64,000 nucleotides of DNA from Aptenodytes patagonicus (GCF_965638725.1 NC_134952.1:56274065-56338064), one strand, 5' to 3'; shown: positions 27,450-40,588, counted from the first letter of the stretch. The notes: generated by a model from the sequence alone, not told the origin. A program made the numbers and translations.

Positions 27450-27460
27450 TTCTTAAATAT
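27450..27460 (-). promoter_or_regulatory. TATA-like element of the minus-strand LTR
   Basis: The minus strand reads ATATTTAAGAA. The same TTCTTAAATAT appears in the LTR at 40589 (near 41142-41152). Its position upstream of the array and poly(A) signal fits an LTR core promoter, which supports the minus orientation. Confidence 0.45.
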
Positions 27461-30400
27461 GTTATCCCAGAGGCACTACCACTGTCACTGATGGGCTCAG
27501 CCTTGGCCAGCGGTGGGTCTGTCTTGGAGCCAGCTGGCATTAGCTCTGTCGGACATGGGGGAAGCTTCCAGCAGCTTCTTACAGAAGCCACACCTGCAGC
27601 CCCCACCCCCCCGCTACCAAAACCTTGCCACACAAACCCAGTACACCAGACATTTCATTTTTAAGCAGCTGTTCAAAATATAAATACAAGTAAGCTATCC
27701 GCTAAAGATCTGGGATACAAAAAAGTACTAGAATTTGTCACCCCTAGAAAACTCAATCAATAATAAAATATGACACAGGGAAGTGATTCATTGTTTCTCA
27801 TGCAGTAAAATAACAATTTTTCTGATTAATAAGTGAGTATACTGAAGCTGTCATAGCCAAAATTAGTCAAAAAGGAAGCCAATCTTTCAGTTTGATGGCT
27901 GACAAACAGGTATGACAGCGAGAAGTGAGAGAAAAATGCATTTCTATTGGTTTATTCCAAATATACTTCCCCCCCCCAAAAAAGAGGCCAAGGTATTTTT
28001 CATCATTCTAAAATGATTGTGTTTCTCACTTTCACAGTAACAATCAAAATCGCAAAGCAGAAATTTGTTTCCTTCCTGGAAAACATCTGCATAGAAGTAC
28101 CCAGTTTTCATGATTAATAAGATCTAAGTATTGACATATTTTAAGAAAAACATAGCAACAGTGCTGCAGCTAGAGCATGTATTTGGACTTCAACTGATAT
28201 TTGATTCAAATTACCAGAGCTATCTTTATTTTCTAACCAAAATTTCAGTACTGCTGTTTATTAGAATAATTGGACAAATAACTTCACAATAGGTACCCAA
28301 GGTAGAAGTTGTTTCAGATGTCTTTAGATCTACATGACAACAGTAACACTGCAGAGCTTCCAATATACAGTGCCACATGTATGGAATTTGTCACAAGAAT
28401 TGATATATGACATTAAAAGTTGCTCTTAAACACCAAAAAAAAAAAAAAATCCTCCACCCCCCCCACCCCCCAAAAAAAACCAACCAAAAAACAGGATGAC
28501 AATAAGCCCTAGGATCAGGAAAGAGAAGTCAAAGCAATTGGCTAGAGCCATAAGTCTACAAACTCACAAGTTCTTTCCAAAAAACTAGAATCCATGTTAG
28601 CAGAGAAAAGAGGCAGTACTCCTGTGGGTGCTGAACCAGCCACAGATATACAACTGCTGTAGGGAAGAGTGAAGTTGATTTAGAAGCATGTATCTTTCCT
28701 TATTTATATTCTTCTACTACTCACAACTTTTATACAACTCTTTTTTTCCTTCCAAGAAGTTTGTATACAAAGATCTTAATGAAGAAAGAACAAAAACCAG
28801 TAATCCTGAGATTACGTCTTGTGAAAAATACTTTTAAATTTTGAAATATTTTAATAATATTGAATAATATTTCCCAATATTGAAATTTTAAAATGTTAAC
28901 TGCGGACGTTTTATTCTTTTTAATTCTTTAGGCACGTTTTTGGCTTAAAGAGATTTTTACATTAAGGTTCAGAACTTCTTAGCAGTCTACTTCAATCAAT
29001 CGGTAGAATCTCATATCTATGTGTATGCACATGTTAGTTACATGTGTATGCTCCGTTGTCCTGAAAGGCTAAGTAAAAATTTTCAAAATGAAGACAGGAA
29101 TCACCAATCTTTGCTAGCAACTGGTTTTATTATATAGGCCTGCAAACATGAAGTATCTTCAGTGTACTGTTCTGCCCTTTATTAAACAAGTGTCATCTCT
29201 AAATATATCTACAATTAATTGCCATGATAATATATGTGAGCAGTTTAGTTTGGCTGATTAACACCTGGGAGAACTCACTTATTTCCACTTTTGCAACGCT
29301 CAGAAAAATCTATCCCAGCAGCTAATCTATTTGGCAAAATGCATCCTTTTGCCTTTTAGGAGGATTCTCAGATGGTCACATAGCATATTTGCTAACAAAG
29401 AATCTGAGAGAGCATGAATGGTAGAACACCTTAACCATCTGACAATTGAGGAAAGCGGTAATTTTGTAATTTAATAGTTTTTAGTTCTTAGCTAAATTTT
29501 ACATCTTTATTTAAATAAAAGTCATTAAATGTATTTTTCCTTCTACAAAATGTTATAAAGTAAAATGTACAGAAAAGGGAGGAGTACATTTAAAAATTGA
29601 TTTTATTGTGTAAAAACATACTTGAATGAGTAATAGAACATTTATAAATACTGTAAGCAGAAAGCAGTACCAAGGATTCTGTAAAACCAAAAGTATGGCA
29701 TAAAATTACCAACTGTTAAATCAGGCAATGTTGTATTACATTTTATCATTGTCAGTGTAGTTGAAAACACCGTAATTAATTATTTTCTACAAACGGAGGT
29801 GGGATTATCACCTAGTGAAGTTTCTCTTTGAGTAGATGTGTGGAAGTGTATTTCTATAAAATTGAAGGAAGTCCCTAGATGCATCTTCTGGCTGCAAAAT
29901 AATCTGCTCTTGACCAAGAACTTTTCAAAGAAAAGCACAGGTGATAATGCTAGTCACTGGTGTGTTCTGCAAGACTGGTAAACTTTGCTTAGTTTCTTCT
30001 CTTTTCCTTAAAATTACTTTATAAGAAACACATTGAATCGTCTGTCGGGCTATTTGTAGCCATACTTTAAAATTGCAGAAAGATTATTCTATGCTAAAGT
30101 CTAAATGCATGATTTATTATAGAGAATCTGTAACAAAAAGATAAAACAGGAGGTAAAGGAATTCAGTATAGACCTAAAGAGGACTTGAATGCTAATCATG
30201 AAACTGTGCTGTAAAGGGAAGTAAACTTTATCGTGGCTCTTTTTCTAACTTCGGCACCAGAACAAAAAATACAGCCTAATAGAGCGGACTCTCTTAGCTG
30301 AAGTAACATGATCCTAGCTGCTAGATCTAGAGGTCAATATTCCAACAAGGGATATTTTGTTACACATGCAAGCATACGAAAGCTAGTAAAAAGTTATACT

Positions 30401-30511
30401 GCAGTATAACAGAGAGCTAAATTACTAATACAAAGAAGAACTCATTCAAGAAATGTCTACACTGTGGGATACACGTGTTTCTACACTTTGGGGTCAAAGC
30501 ACATTCCTTAC

Positions 30512-30566
30512 CTGCACACTGATTCCTCATCCTGATGTGACCGGGCACAAACCATCATCTCGATTT
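30512..30566 (-). CDS. candidate 55-nt internal exon, unknown product
   Basis: On the minus strand a good acceptor (TTTTCCTATCCACAG) and a good donor (GTGTGCAG|GTAAGG) enclose 55 bases. Two frames contain stops. The third is open for 17 codons (IEMMVCARSHQDEESVC) with two carried bases at each end. Good splice sites around a short segment are expected to occur by chance a few times in 64 kb, so this rests on splice signals alone. It could be a coding exon, a non-coding RNA exon or nothing. Confidence 0.2.
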
Positions 30567-32213
30567 CTGTGGATAGGAAAACCAGGTATGAAAGGGAGCA
30601 ATGGTCATGTTTTTAACGATCAGAGAATGAGACCGCCTCAGACATCAGCAGCGTAGCACAAATTTAGCCCCTAAACAATAGAGCATTTACTGCTTAAGTG
30701 TGGCAAATGGAAAGGGACAAAACACACTCCAACCTCCAGATTTATTCTTTTATAGCAGCTTAATCTTTGTAGGAAACAGATCTTTATGTTGAATATTGAG
30801 GTAAAAATTTGTGCTAGTTTTAAGGCTCTTCTTACTGCTAAAGAGGATACAGGGGTTTACTGTAAACATATATGATGCTCTAGGTTTTTAAAAATTTTTC
30901 ATTATCCCATTACCGTAATCTTTATCTTACCTTCCTAACTTATCCACTTCCTAATCACATTTCTCACATTTTAGCATGTTAAACTATGTCTTCATACTCT
31001 ACACTTTAATCAAATTAGATTTAAGTATTCAAATAGCAGCAATGATGAATGAGCATGATTCTCTTAGAAATTAGGGCAGAAGGACTAACAATTTAAGTTT
31101 ATATATTTCAAAAACAATAGGCTATTAATCTGTGAATATAATCAGATGATAATATATTTTGCTTTCAGCTGTGATTCAACATAAACATGGAACTCTGGCA
31201 AGGGAACTTTACAATGCTTAGAATTAATCATGTCCTTAAATGCTTCCCTTCAGTAGATGATGATTTAGACAGAACCAGGTTGTAATACAAGACTCCATGA
31301 CACATTAAGCAAGTAGTGAATAACATATTTTCAAGGGATTATTATTTTGAAATAGAGATAAGGAAGTTGTGACAAAGAACAGAAAGACTATGCCACAAAA
31401 ATTTAAGTAGGAAAGCTGAAGAGCCTCAGAACTTGTTATTCCAAAAACAACTAGTAAAATGTCTAATTCACCACCAATCTCTTTTGCCATTTCTTCTCTA
31501 ACATTTAGGTAACTTCATAATCATAAGTTGTCCTTTTAACTGCACAGAAAAACCCAGATTTAACACCATTGTGAGTAAAATACATTCTGCTTTATACAAC
31601 AAAAAGTGTCAAAAATTATTGGTTTTGCCTTTAAACTCATAATTTCTACAAAAAAGCAAAAATATAAATGCGGGAACAGAAGTGTAGGCATGTTTATCTG
31701 GGCATACTCAATACCTAGCTCTCTTCTCATTGGTTAGTTCTCTTTTTCACTAAATACAAATAATTCTTCAAAAGTATTACTCATTTGGAAAAAAAATAAA
31801 ATAACTTCTAAAATTCTCAGGCATTTTTAATCTTCTTTACTTTCTTTTTAAAGACGTATTTTTTACAGTCATCTGATAATCAGCAGGGTCAGGAGTACAA
31901 AAATCTTGTTTTTCCAAAAAAAGTAAACATCGAGGAGCTGAAGATCCAAATGCTACTGTCCTTACACATGCCAAATATACATTTTTTTAAACGTTCATTT
32001 TCATTACTATGGGGATTTCACCACTGGGATACAATGACCATTTAAGTGCTGAATCAGGTCTTCCATGGTGTGAAATCTTTCTGGAGGTAAAAAGGCTTTT
32101 TTGCTGTAACTGATTTCAGAGCTACACTAAACATCATCGGTCCAAGCCCAATATGGGTTGCCCTCCTCTTTATGGTCTGAAAAGGTAATTCTTCTGGAAA
32201 TCTCCCTATCCCC

Positions 32214-32281
32214 TTTTTCTTTTTTTTTTTCTTTTTTTTTTCTTTTTTTTTTTCTTTTTTTTTTCTTTTTTTTTTTCTTTT
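32214..32281 (+). repeat. T-rich microsatellite with phased C interruptions
   Basis: Runs of 10-11 T are separated by single C at 32219, 32231, 32242, 32254, 32265 and 32277. Spacings are 12, 11, 12, 11 and 12. The minus strand is a poly-A tract broken by G. The regular alternation suggests expansion of a 23-base two-step unit. The lysine-rich frame on the minus strand is a by-product, not a gene. Confidence 0.9.
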
Positions 32282-35200
32282 GTAGAGGGGAAACTACTGT
32301 ACAGACTCACATAACAATGGAGATTTTGCTTTGTACTAAAGTAGGCTTCAGAAGCTAATAAAATATTTGGACTGATAGGAGGGAAGCAAATTGTACTGGG
32401 TAATCTCTGATGACGGTGTTTAGAATTGAGGCATCTAATGTGATGCACAGCTATGTTCAACAGAAGAGGACAAGCATAAGGCTTCCAGGCATACTTTAAA
32501 GGCTTGCTAGTAAGGAGTTGACAGGTGAGCTGAAAAGCTATTTCAAAATTAACATCTGTCAACAGCAAAGGAGAGAGGAGTTAAGACTGTATCCTCAGCA
32601 GCACTGGTAAATATAGAAAGAATGAGTATCACCTTCTGAGTAATGTCCTCAACATTATTCAGAAGAATCAGACAAGGGTTTTTACATCAAAAACTTAAAT
32701 ACATGGTATCATGGTATCTTGCGTCTCTGTAATTACTATCAGCACACACACCTCCAAAAAGCCTCAGAACATTCACCCCAAAGTATGGTGGGGTACGAAA
32801 AAGATCTTCTGCTCAGTCTCTTAAATTAATTGCTTCAGCTCATTCATGCAGTTCAGCACAGAAAACGTAGAAGGTGCCAAGGACAATACCTCTCATTCTG
32901 ACTGATCAGGGTCTGAGACCGGGTGTGTGATGAGATCTGAGGATGACATTGTGGTGTCATTCAGAAGGCATTTCTGAATGTTTCCCTCTTTTCTATGCAG
33001 GGTGTAAATGCAGATAAAATAGTGGTAGGACACACATAATTTACATAGATGGCACAGGCAGCTGACGTGCAAGTCGGTAGATAAAACACAACCGCTACAT
33101 TTGTCATGCAGAGCAAAAAGTGAGCTTCAAGGAAACCGCCGAGTTGCAGATGACTCACATGACATATGAGTACTTGAGGACAAAACAAAGAGAAGCAAAT
33201 GCAAAAAAGCTACAGAGGGCACCACGTCTCTGTTCAACAATGTGACTGGTCACATCAGATGACCAAAAAGAACTGGGAATGCCACCAAGTACCACTGACT
33301 TTACATAATCATGCATCAACCACAAAAGAGCATGCTATGAGAATGTGTCTTTTGGAGATGCATTCTACCACTTGCCCTTCCATCCACATACCGCTACTAA
33401 CCTGGTGTGAGATACAATCTTGCCAGTAGAGTGAAAGCATAATTCACTATTCATGTATTCACTTACGTAAAGTCATGCTTTCCATATTAAGATTGCATCT
33501 TTGGTATTTTGTTGATAGTTAGCTACAGAGCTTGTATTTTAGAGGAACAGCCTTATTTAATAATAGCCCTAAATGGGGAAAAAGAAGAAATCCGGCATCC
33601 CCAGATGCTATTCATATTGCTTCTTCATTAGGTAGCAATCCTGTAAATTAAGTAAACCGAACATACTATTATAAATCAGTTTGCATAGATAAGTGTTCAG
33701 ATTTCCTAGAAACCCAAAATAATGGTGAGTTGGAAACCATATTTGCATTCCTTTGGCCAAAATCCAATATGTACATTTTCTCTAATTCTTAGAGTATTTT
33801 CATTTCAAATTAATTTCATATGTACTGTATTTTCAATTACAAGATTAATTACTGATGTCCTAGAGTATCAGTCTTACTAATATTAGGTTACGTACCCTGA
33901 ATACCAGCAGTATTTGGATTAACTGCAAACCTGGTGTTTTTTCTAGCTTGCAGTCTCGAGTAAATCAAACAGCAGTTTGACCAAATAGATCTTTTTCATT
34001 CCTGATGTTTTGTAGGACTCGAGAGCTGTGCGTGGTTCATTATATGTGCCAGGAGCTGGTGTGATTGATTTCCCAGGTGGAAATCTCTAGTGAAGCACAA
34101 GGGGAAAAAATATGCCAATGATAGCCTACAGCACATTCAGAAACTACATAAATAGAAAGTGCTTACATCAGTACAGTACATTTACAGCATTCTTTCTTTC
34201 TTTTTTAACGTAATTCAGACACAGTGGCAGCTACCAGCTTAAATCTTTCTGGTCACACAGGAGTGATTTTCAACCATCTATTAACAGCAAGCATTAACAC
34301 CACTTGGTTGTGCAAAATACTTTGCATGTATGTGCACAAATACATAGCCATACGAATAGCTGACAATATGCAGAATGTTTATTCAGTCAAGCCATGCATT
34401 AGTCATATAGCTACAGACATTTTTCAAAGACATGCCTACCTTTGAAAAATTATGCCTTCCATTTGCAATTTACATTACTGCTGTCTCTATACATGGTGCA
34501 TATTGTATACAACATTGCAGAAATCAAAGTATTTTCATACTCAGATACTTAAATACCACAAGCCAACTAGTACACATAGCAAAGCAATAAAGGGAGGAAG
34601 AACTGTAAATTTATTGTAAATATACTTTACAGAAAAAGAATTTAGCTGTGTAGACATAAATTGTGTGATGCCAGTCGGCCTTGGTGCCTGAGATTTATCG
34701 TTGGTATAGAGCACAGTCCCTGGCCAACTGAATTTACTATAGTTAGATGTAAACTAAGCAAAAAAAAAAAAAAGTCTCACTGAAAACCAATGTATTCCTA
34801 AGTCACACGACTTTTAAAATCCTATTCAAAACACATGACAAGAACTAATATTCCTCCATGAAATAATTTTTCAGTCACCAATGCAAACATCTAATTTACC
34901 TACATTCACTTGTGCTTACCATCACAGAAAAAACAGGTTAAACAATTTAGGTATGCATACTTGATTTTAGACAGTTTCATTTGAGTATCCAACCTTGCTT
35001 TTTTTTTTTTCCTCATAAAAATTTATTTTCAGGGAATAAAAGGTTCTGAAGTATAAAGCTGGGGGGGGGGGGGGAACCTTTAAAGTTGCTAAAATTTAGA
35101 AGCTATGAGCTATTCAAAGCCTGGTTCTATATAACATAACTATGACATGGATTATTTTGGAATTTAAAAATTAAAATCAACGAAGTAAAAATCACACAGC

Positions 35201-36183
35201 AAATTTTAGTTGAATATAAATTGTGAGAAAAGAAGAAATTGCCTTGATGGCCTGATAACCCAAACCAGTAACTTTCTGAAGAGAAATTTCCTGAAGGTGT
35301 TTAAGAAAAGCCAGACATATGCTTATCCAGCTATAATTTGAGAATATGTTATTATTAGGTAAGAATTAAAAGAACAGAAAGATAATCTAATTGATAGAGA
35401 CAAAATTCATTTTTGTCTCAAAAACTGGGGCAAATATCTCATGCTGCTGAAGATAAATACAGATGGGAGAAAAATAGGCTTTTGGAGCAATAACAAGGAA
35501 AGAGAGATGAGAAGGAAAGGTTTGTTCTAAGCTATACTCCAGCATATGAATATTGCTAGCTTTGTATTTGCTGAGTATTTCCTGATAACTTTGAAAATCG
35601 TTTTTCACATTTAGTCATAGAGTGGTGAAAATGTCACCTTGGATCACTGGTAACTGAAAGCCATTAGTTAGCTTAGTGACACACACACACGTGTATATAA
35701 CACACCCATATATAAATTAAAAATAAAATAAAAATAAAATTAAAAATATATAAAAATATCTTTTGTGCTTCAGAAAGGGAGTAAACACCTCAGACATGAT
35801 GAAATCCAGCACCTGAGGTACGGTTCAGTGAAAATCTTCTTTTAATATGCAACAGTACCCACTATAAGTGCATACACTATACATGTTACATTGGTTTACA
35901 TACTCAAAATAAGATTTCATGCGAAGTTAAAAGTGAACCCTTACACACATTTCATTTTAAGGTCAATATAAACGGACTACCAACCAGTCAATGGGAGGAT
36001 GTGGTGGCATATGGGGTTTTGAGACCTCTCCAAGATCTTATAAAAATGTATTCTATGACTATGTTGTTCTCTAAAGGAGCTTAGTACCTTTGCCACAGGC
36101 AATAACTACCTTCCCAACACGCTATAAAAGTTTTAGGTGTGTTACCAAGTAAGCCACTTGTGTATTTCATTGTTTACAAATAC

Positions 36184-36705
36184 CATAGAATCACAGAATG
36201 GTTTGGGTTGGAAGGGACCTTAAAGATCATCTAGTTCCAATGCCCCTGCCATGGGCAGGGACACCTTCCACCAGACCAGGTTGCTCAAAGCCCCATCCAA
36301 CCTGGCCTTGAACACTTCCAGGGATGGGGCATCCACAACTTCTCTGGGAAACATGTTCCAGTGCCTCACCACCCTCATAGTGAAGAATTTCTTCCTTATA
36401 TCTAATCTAAATCTACCCCTTGTCCTATCACTACGTGCCCTTGTAACAAGTCCCTCTCCAGCTTTCCTGCAGGCCCCCTTCAGGTACTGGAAGGCTGCAG
36501 TAAGGTCTCCCCGGAGCCTCCTCTTCTCCAGGCTGAACCCCAACTCTCTCAGCCTGTCTTCATAGGAGAGGTGCTCCAGCCCCCTGACCATCTTCATGGC
36601 CTTTCTCTGGACTCGCTCCAACAGGCCCATGTCCTTCTTATGTTGGGGGCCCCAGAGCTGGACGCAGTACTCCAAGTGGGGTCCAAGAGTGGAGTAGATA
36701 TACAT
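36184..36705 (-). mobile_element. CR1 LINE, 5'-truncated, relatively young
   Basis: On the minus strand about 520 bp of a CR1 3' end is present: the ORF2 C-terminus, a short 3' UTR, and the terminal CCATTCTGTGATTCTATGG (plus 36184-36202). Similarity stops near 36705, within the ACTCCACTCTTGG part of ORF2, which is the usual 5' truncation from incomplete reverse transcription. The reading frame is intact to its natural stop, and the sequence is closer to a family consensus than the fragment at 22366. No target duplication is evident, as is usual for CR1. Confidence 0.96.
36220..36705 (-). pseudogene. CR1 ORF2 C-terminal fragment (reverse-transcriptase polyprotein end)
   Basis: This is the last part of the CR1 ORF2 protein, which in full length carries endonuclease and reverse-transcriptase domains. 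The N-terminal bulk, including all catalytic motifs, is absent, so the fragment cannot act. Recognisable CR1 motifs in order are HLEYCVQLWGP near the start, then LLERVQRKA, RLRELGFSLEKRRLRGDL, and the end GALELDDL followed by TAA (36220-36222). About 155 codons have no stop or frameshift. One codon is missing against the usual STLVRPH motif. The open frame extends a few codons into flanking DNA, to 36711. Confidence 0.9.
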
Positions 36706-39700
36706 AACCACAAAACTACAATTACGTTGTACTTACTAAAATTTTGCAGTTTGTGGTTTGACTCCCTTGTTTGAACACTTTACAGCAAAACTAAGGTTTA
36801 ATGGAAAGTTCTAAGGCTTCCTCACATTTTCTCCATAGTTTAAAGCACTCAGATGAGGTATGAGGCTTCACAGTACAGACAGAAATATACTACATGATCC
36901 TACATGAACCGAGATAGTAACTTGGAAATTTTTACTCATGCAAGACTTGTATTAAGGACTACATATAGCCTGCATGAATCTGTTTTGCTTTGGAGAAAAC
37001 AAGGTCAGAACTTGTGAAACATGGTAATCCTGCAGAAGAGCACTGCTTGTTTTGTTAGAATATAAATGTAACAAAATAAATTAATAATAAATCTCTATAC
37101 TTGAACATCAAATAAAAGGACAATTTTTTTAATCACCTCCATGCTACACAATAATACAAATTCCCGCAATACCAAATCGTATTTCGCGAGGTAATTTATA
37201 GAAAAAAAAAAATGTGCAGTGCAGGTAGAATAAATTAATCCAAAATTATTTCACATTTAACAATCAGTGTCTGTCTTGCATACTGACAAGGTACTGGCAC
37301 ATACAGAGGTTTCTAAGACATTGCTGTTATCATCACTATTTTTTGAGTCTATAGAAGTGAGAGCATAAACACAGGTGCTTCCTCTCACACAAAAAGTAAA
37401 ATAAATCATATTTAAGTACAATTTTAAGTAAATGCTGGTTGTTTAAAGTATTTTTGGTACAGATCTTATACCAACTCAGCATTTTCCTAAATTACTATAG
37501 TAGTATATGTTCAATAACAGGAAAGATTGCTATTAGAATACAACATTCTAGTGGGTTTTTGTGACCTGTAACTGGTGGTTAATTGTCTAATTCATAGTAC
37601 ATTCTTTCCATCTTACACAACTGCAGAGATTTTGCACCTGCAAAACTTCTTTATGCAATTGCAACACAAATTTACATCAACCTGAGTTACTACGTATTCT
37701 GTGTTTCAGAAAAAGATCTGTCCTACACGATCAAAACCAGAAATTTATTAAAAATCAAGCAGCTTTAGATCAAGTAAGCCTAGTACAAAGAGAACACATG
37801 GCTAAAGATGACAGAAAAACAACTTTAGAGTTGATCTGCAACAGTAAAATGAAAGATACTGTCCTTAAAATTATGTACCTGGAATAAAAATTAAAAAAAA
37901 AAAAAAAAACCTCCAGAGCAAAACTAAATCACAAGTATTCTATAAATTCTATACAAATTGCAACAGCACACGCCAACAATTTTTTTAAATCTAAGAAGAG
38001 ATAATATTTAACCAAGTGTTTATGCACACAGTTGTGCTAATTTGTCTTCTCCTTAGCTTGACCGGATCGCAAGAGTTCTGAATTTGAATAGCAGCAAAAG
38101 AACAATATGAGATCCGTATATGCGCTTCTGTCAGCCTAGCCACTCCCCTCCGTTACAGATGTCGGGGCTTACAACTGGCATTCAAAGCCATTTCCAGCAA
38201 CTCAAGAGAAATATGTTTGGAAGATACCTGAATAATCATAGTTCAGCTGAGAGTACTTCACTCACAGTCCTAATGCACCCCTTACTTAAAATACTTCATG
38301 CAGGTGGGAGCTGAAACATTTTAACTCTTAAGTTACACAGACTCAGGTTAATAATGCACATGCAACTTTTCCTCTCCATCTACAAGCCCTAAGACCCATT
38401 AGGTTCCCAACTAGATATGTAAATCTGTGAGAAAGTATTCCAGAAATTGTAACATTTATTGTATAATCATTTGCCTTTCCTTTAATTTGGAAGAAAACCA
38501 ATTACTACTATTTGTAGTGAATATTAATAAGCAACATCACCTACTGCTGATGATATGGCACTCTTACCATGTTCTCTCCACACTGCAAATATGGCAATGA
38601 AGAAAGATCAGTATCTTCATTGCTAATAAAGTCTACCCAATCGTGAGATATGAAATTATATCCAGTCTCTGACACAGAAAGTTAACTTAAAAGGTGCAAG
38701 TAAAAAAATAAGACACAATTTTCTTCATTTTACGATTTGAGAAGTTTAATAGTTTTACAGACAACAAAGCCTGCACAAGTATGTAAAACACACTGTTATA
38801 TTAGACACTTAATGGGATCTCAGCCTTCTCAGGAAAAAAAAAACCAAACATATTCCAAACAATGATAAACACAATGTTGCAAATTAATTTAGAGATATTG
38901 CTTACAATAAAAGTTGGATATATCAGCCATATTTTCCTAAATTTTAAAAATTAGCATGTTCTATTTTAGCACTATGCAGACACTAAATTTTTACTCCATC
39001 TAGTAAGATCTGTTTATATTACAATAGGGTTTTTTTATAAAGAGTACAGAAAACTGCTGTATGCAAGTTATTCACTACAGTAGGCAAGAATTAATTCTGT
39101 TCTGGGCAACTCTGCTATAAAAACATATGATTACAATTAATTTTGACAGATTTTAATCATTATTCTCATATTTTTATCCCTTCATTAAACTGATATCATT
39201 ACAATAAAGCTGTCCTATTGAATCATTTATCAGGAAACGGAATACTTGAACTAGCATCAGTGTATTTTGTAGTCTAGAATGGGTGGGAACACATATCGGA
39301 CAAACAAATTTAGGACTATTTAAGCACACAATTACGTTTGCTATCAGCTATAGACTTTGTGAGAGTTCAGAAACTTTTTATTCTATGCTGTAAGACAAGC
39401 AAAACACAAAAGAAACTGCAAATTTTGCTTACAACTTTTTTAATGATCCACAGATACGTATGAATAGAATTATAATCAGTAGTGGAAATACAAATCAGAC
39501 AGTCATATCAGTGCTTTTACTTGAATGATTTGTTTTTCCCCCCCTTACAGAAAGCGTCACTATATATTTTGGAAGTATAAGAACATTGAACCAGTCCAAC
39601 CATTAATTAGAATATATTTATTTTGCATAGCAGAAAAATCTATTGTATATTTACACTGTCTTGAATCTAAAAATCTAGAATGTCTGCATATGGACTACTG

Positions 39701-39844
39701 AAGTAAGTTCTTAATAACTTCACTTATACTTGAAAGCATTTTCATCCCTATTCTAATGAAGAAACAGGAAACCTAATGTAGATTTTAATCCTAAACTTAA
39801 GCAAAACAGATCACTGAAACTGGTTTACAAGTTATCCACCAGAC
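36706..39844. other. AT-rich non-coding stretch
   Basis: Poly-A and AT-rich simple sequence (for example A17 near 37893-37909) and short frames only. I see no repeat family and no exon with convincing borders. Confidence 0.6.
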
Positions 39845-40330
39845 CTTTATTTCCTCCCCAAGAACATAAACAAATACTTCAACAAAACACTGATCCAATA
39901 TACTAAAGACAAATATATACATAAATGCCTACAATCTGTTTGACATAAATAGACCCAGTTACAGACCCAGAGCTTCCAGGAGCCCCAGCCCCTCCAAGTC
40001 TGGTGGGGACAGAGGAAGCCTTTGGGCCAAGGCAGTCTCTCCAAGAAGAGCCCGCCAAGCAGGGATGATCTGAGATAACCTACTTTCAGTTTTGTGAGGA
40101 CCTTGCAAGTCCCCAATCCCCAGCACAGCCTCACCTTGCCTGCGAGGCTGAGGAAGAAATGCGAGTCCTGCTGACAGCTTGCAAGCTCCAAGCCCGTAGC
40201 TCAGTGAAGCTACTAACAGGTCTGGCAAGCAATGAAGCCACCAACTGCTGTGTAGGGTCAGGAATGACTGACAAAGGACACATATCATATAGCTACATCC
40301 TAAGAATGAGAATATTTTGATCATTTTTTA
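39845..40330 (-). other. unclassified GC-rich patch with poly(A) signal
   Basis: Against an AT-rich background, 39960-40250 is clearly GC-rich. On the minus strand it is followed by AAATAAAGGTCTGG (AATAAA near plus 39848-39853), as at the end of a transcript or an LTR. Two overlapping minus-strand frames of 114 and 121 codons cross it, but their peptides are rich in L, G, P and W and look like GC-driven openings. Candidates are a decayed LTR, a 3' exon with UTR, or a retroposed fragment. I cannot find TG...CA ends with matching flanks. Confidence 0.35.
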
Positions 40331-40588
40331 GCTTCTCTTACCTACGATATCCTGAACTTCAGTCTATTTGTCAGTAACCATGCACAAGGAATGCAGGACA
40401 AGTCCCACTAAGGAACAGCATGAAAGAAAATATTGGGCAGGAAATAGAAAGCACAGAATTAAATTGAAGAGCACCATGCTTTCCATAAGCTCAATTTTAT
40501 GGTTCAGCATTCCCTATATAGATAATTTTAAATTAAACCAAGAAAACTACTAATTTGCATATGCAGAACCTTTATTTGGTTTAAAGGT

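Larger units (their letters stand above)
26513..27645 (-). mobile_element. full-length solo LTR, long avian ERV family (1,133 bp)
   Basis: Ends are TGTGATGGG... and ...CCCAGTACA on the plus strand, flanked by a perfect 5-bp duplication CCAGA (26508-26512 and 27646-27650). The minus strand is taken as sense. It starts TGTACTGGGTTTG, carries a TATA-like ATATTTAAGAA (plus 27450-27460) and an ATTAAA (plus 26692-26697), and its tail resembles the ends of the short LTR family in this window (TTATCT-GACC...TGAG...GGGGAGTGA). Between TATA and ATTAAA lies an array of ten units. No internal retroviral genes adjoin, so it is a solo LTR. Its length is unusual for an LTR and is explained by the array. Confidence 0.92.
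27646..36183. other. AT-rich non-coding stretch with simple repeats
   Basis: No transposon beyond simple sequence is recognisable. It contains an A-rich then C-rich patch (about 28433-28480), the T-rich microsatellite at 32214-32281, a G14 run (35061-35074) and a CA/TA-rich patch (about 35681-35755). One short exon candidate is listed at 30512-30566. Confidence 0.6.

Noticed and set aside
26842..27664. Plus-strand frames of 150-185 codons across the 26.5-kb LTR
   Set aside because: They lie antisense to the LTR in a GC-rich tandem array poor in stop codons and match no protein.
32206..32568. Minus-strand frame of 120 codons with a lysine-rich end
   Set aside because: The lysines come from the poly-A strand of the microsatellite. 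The rest has no coding signal.
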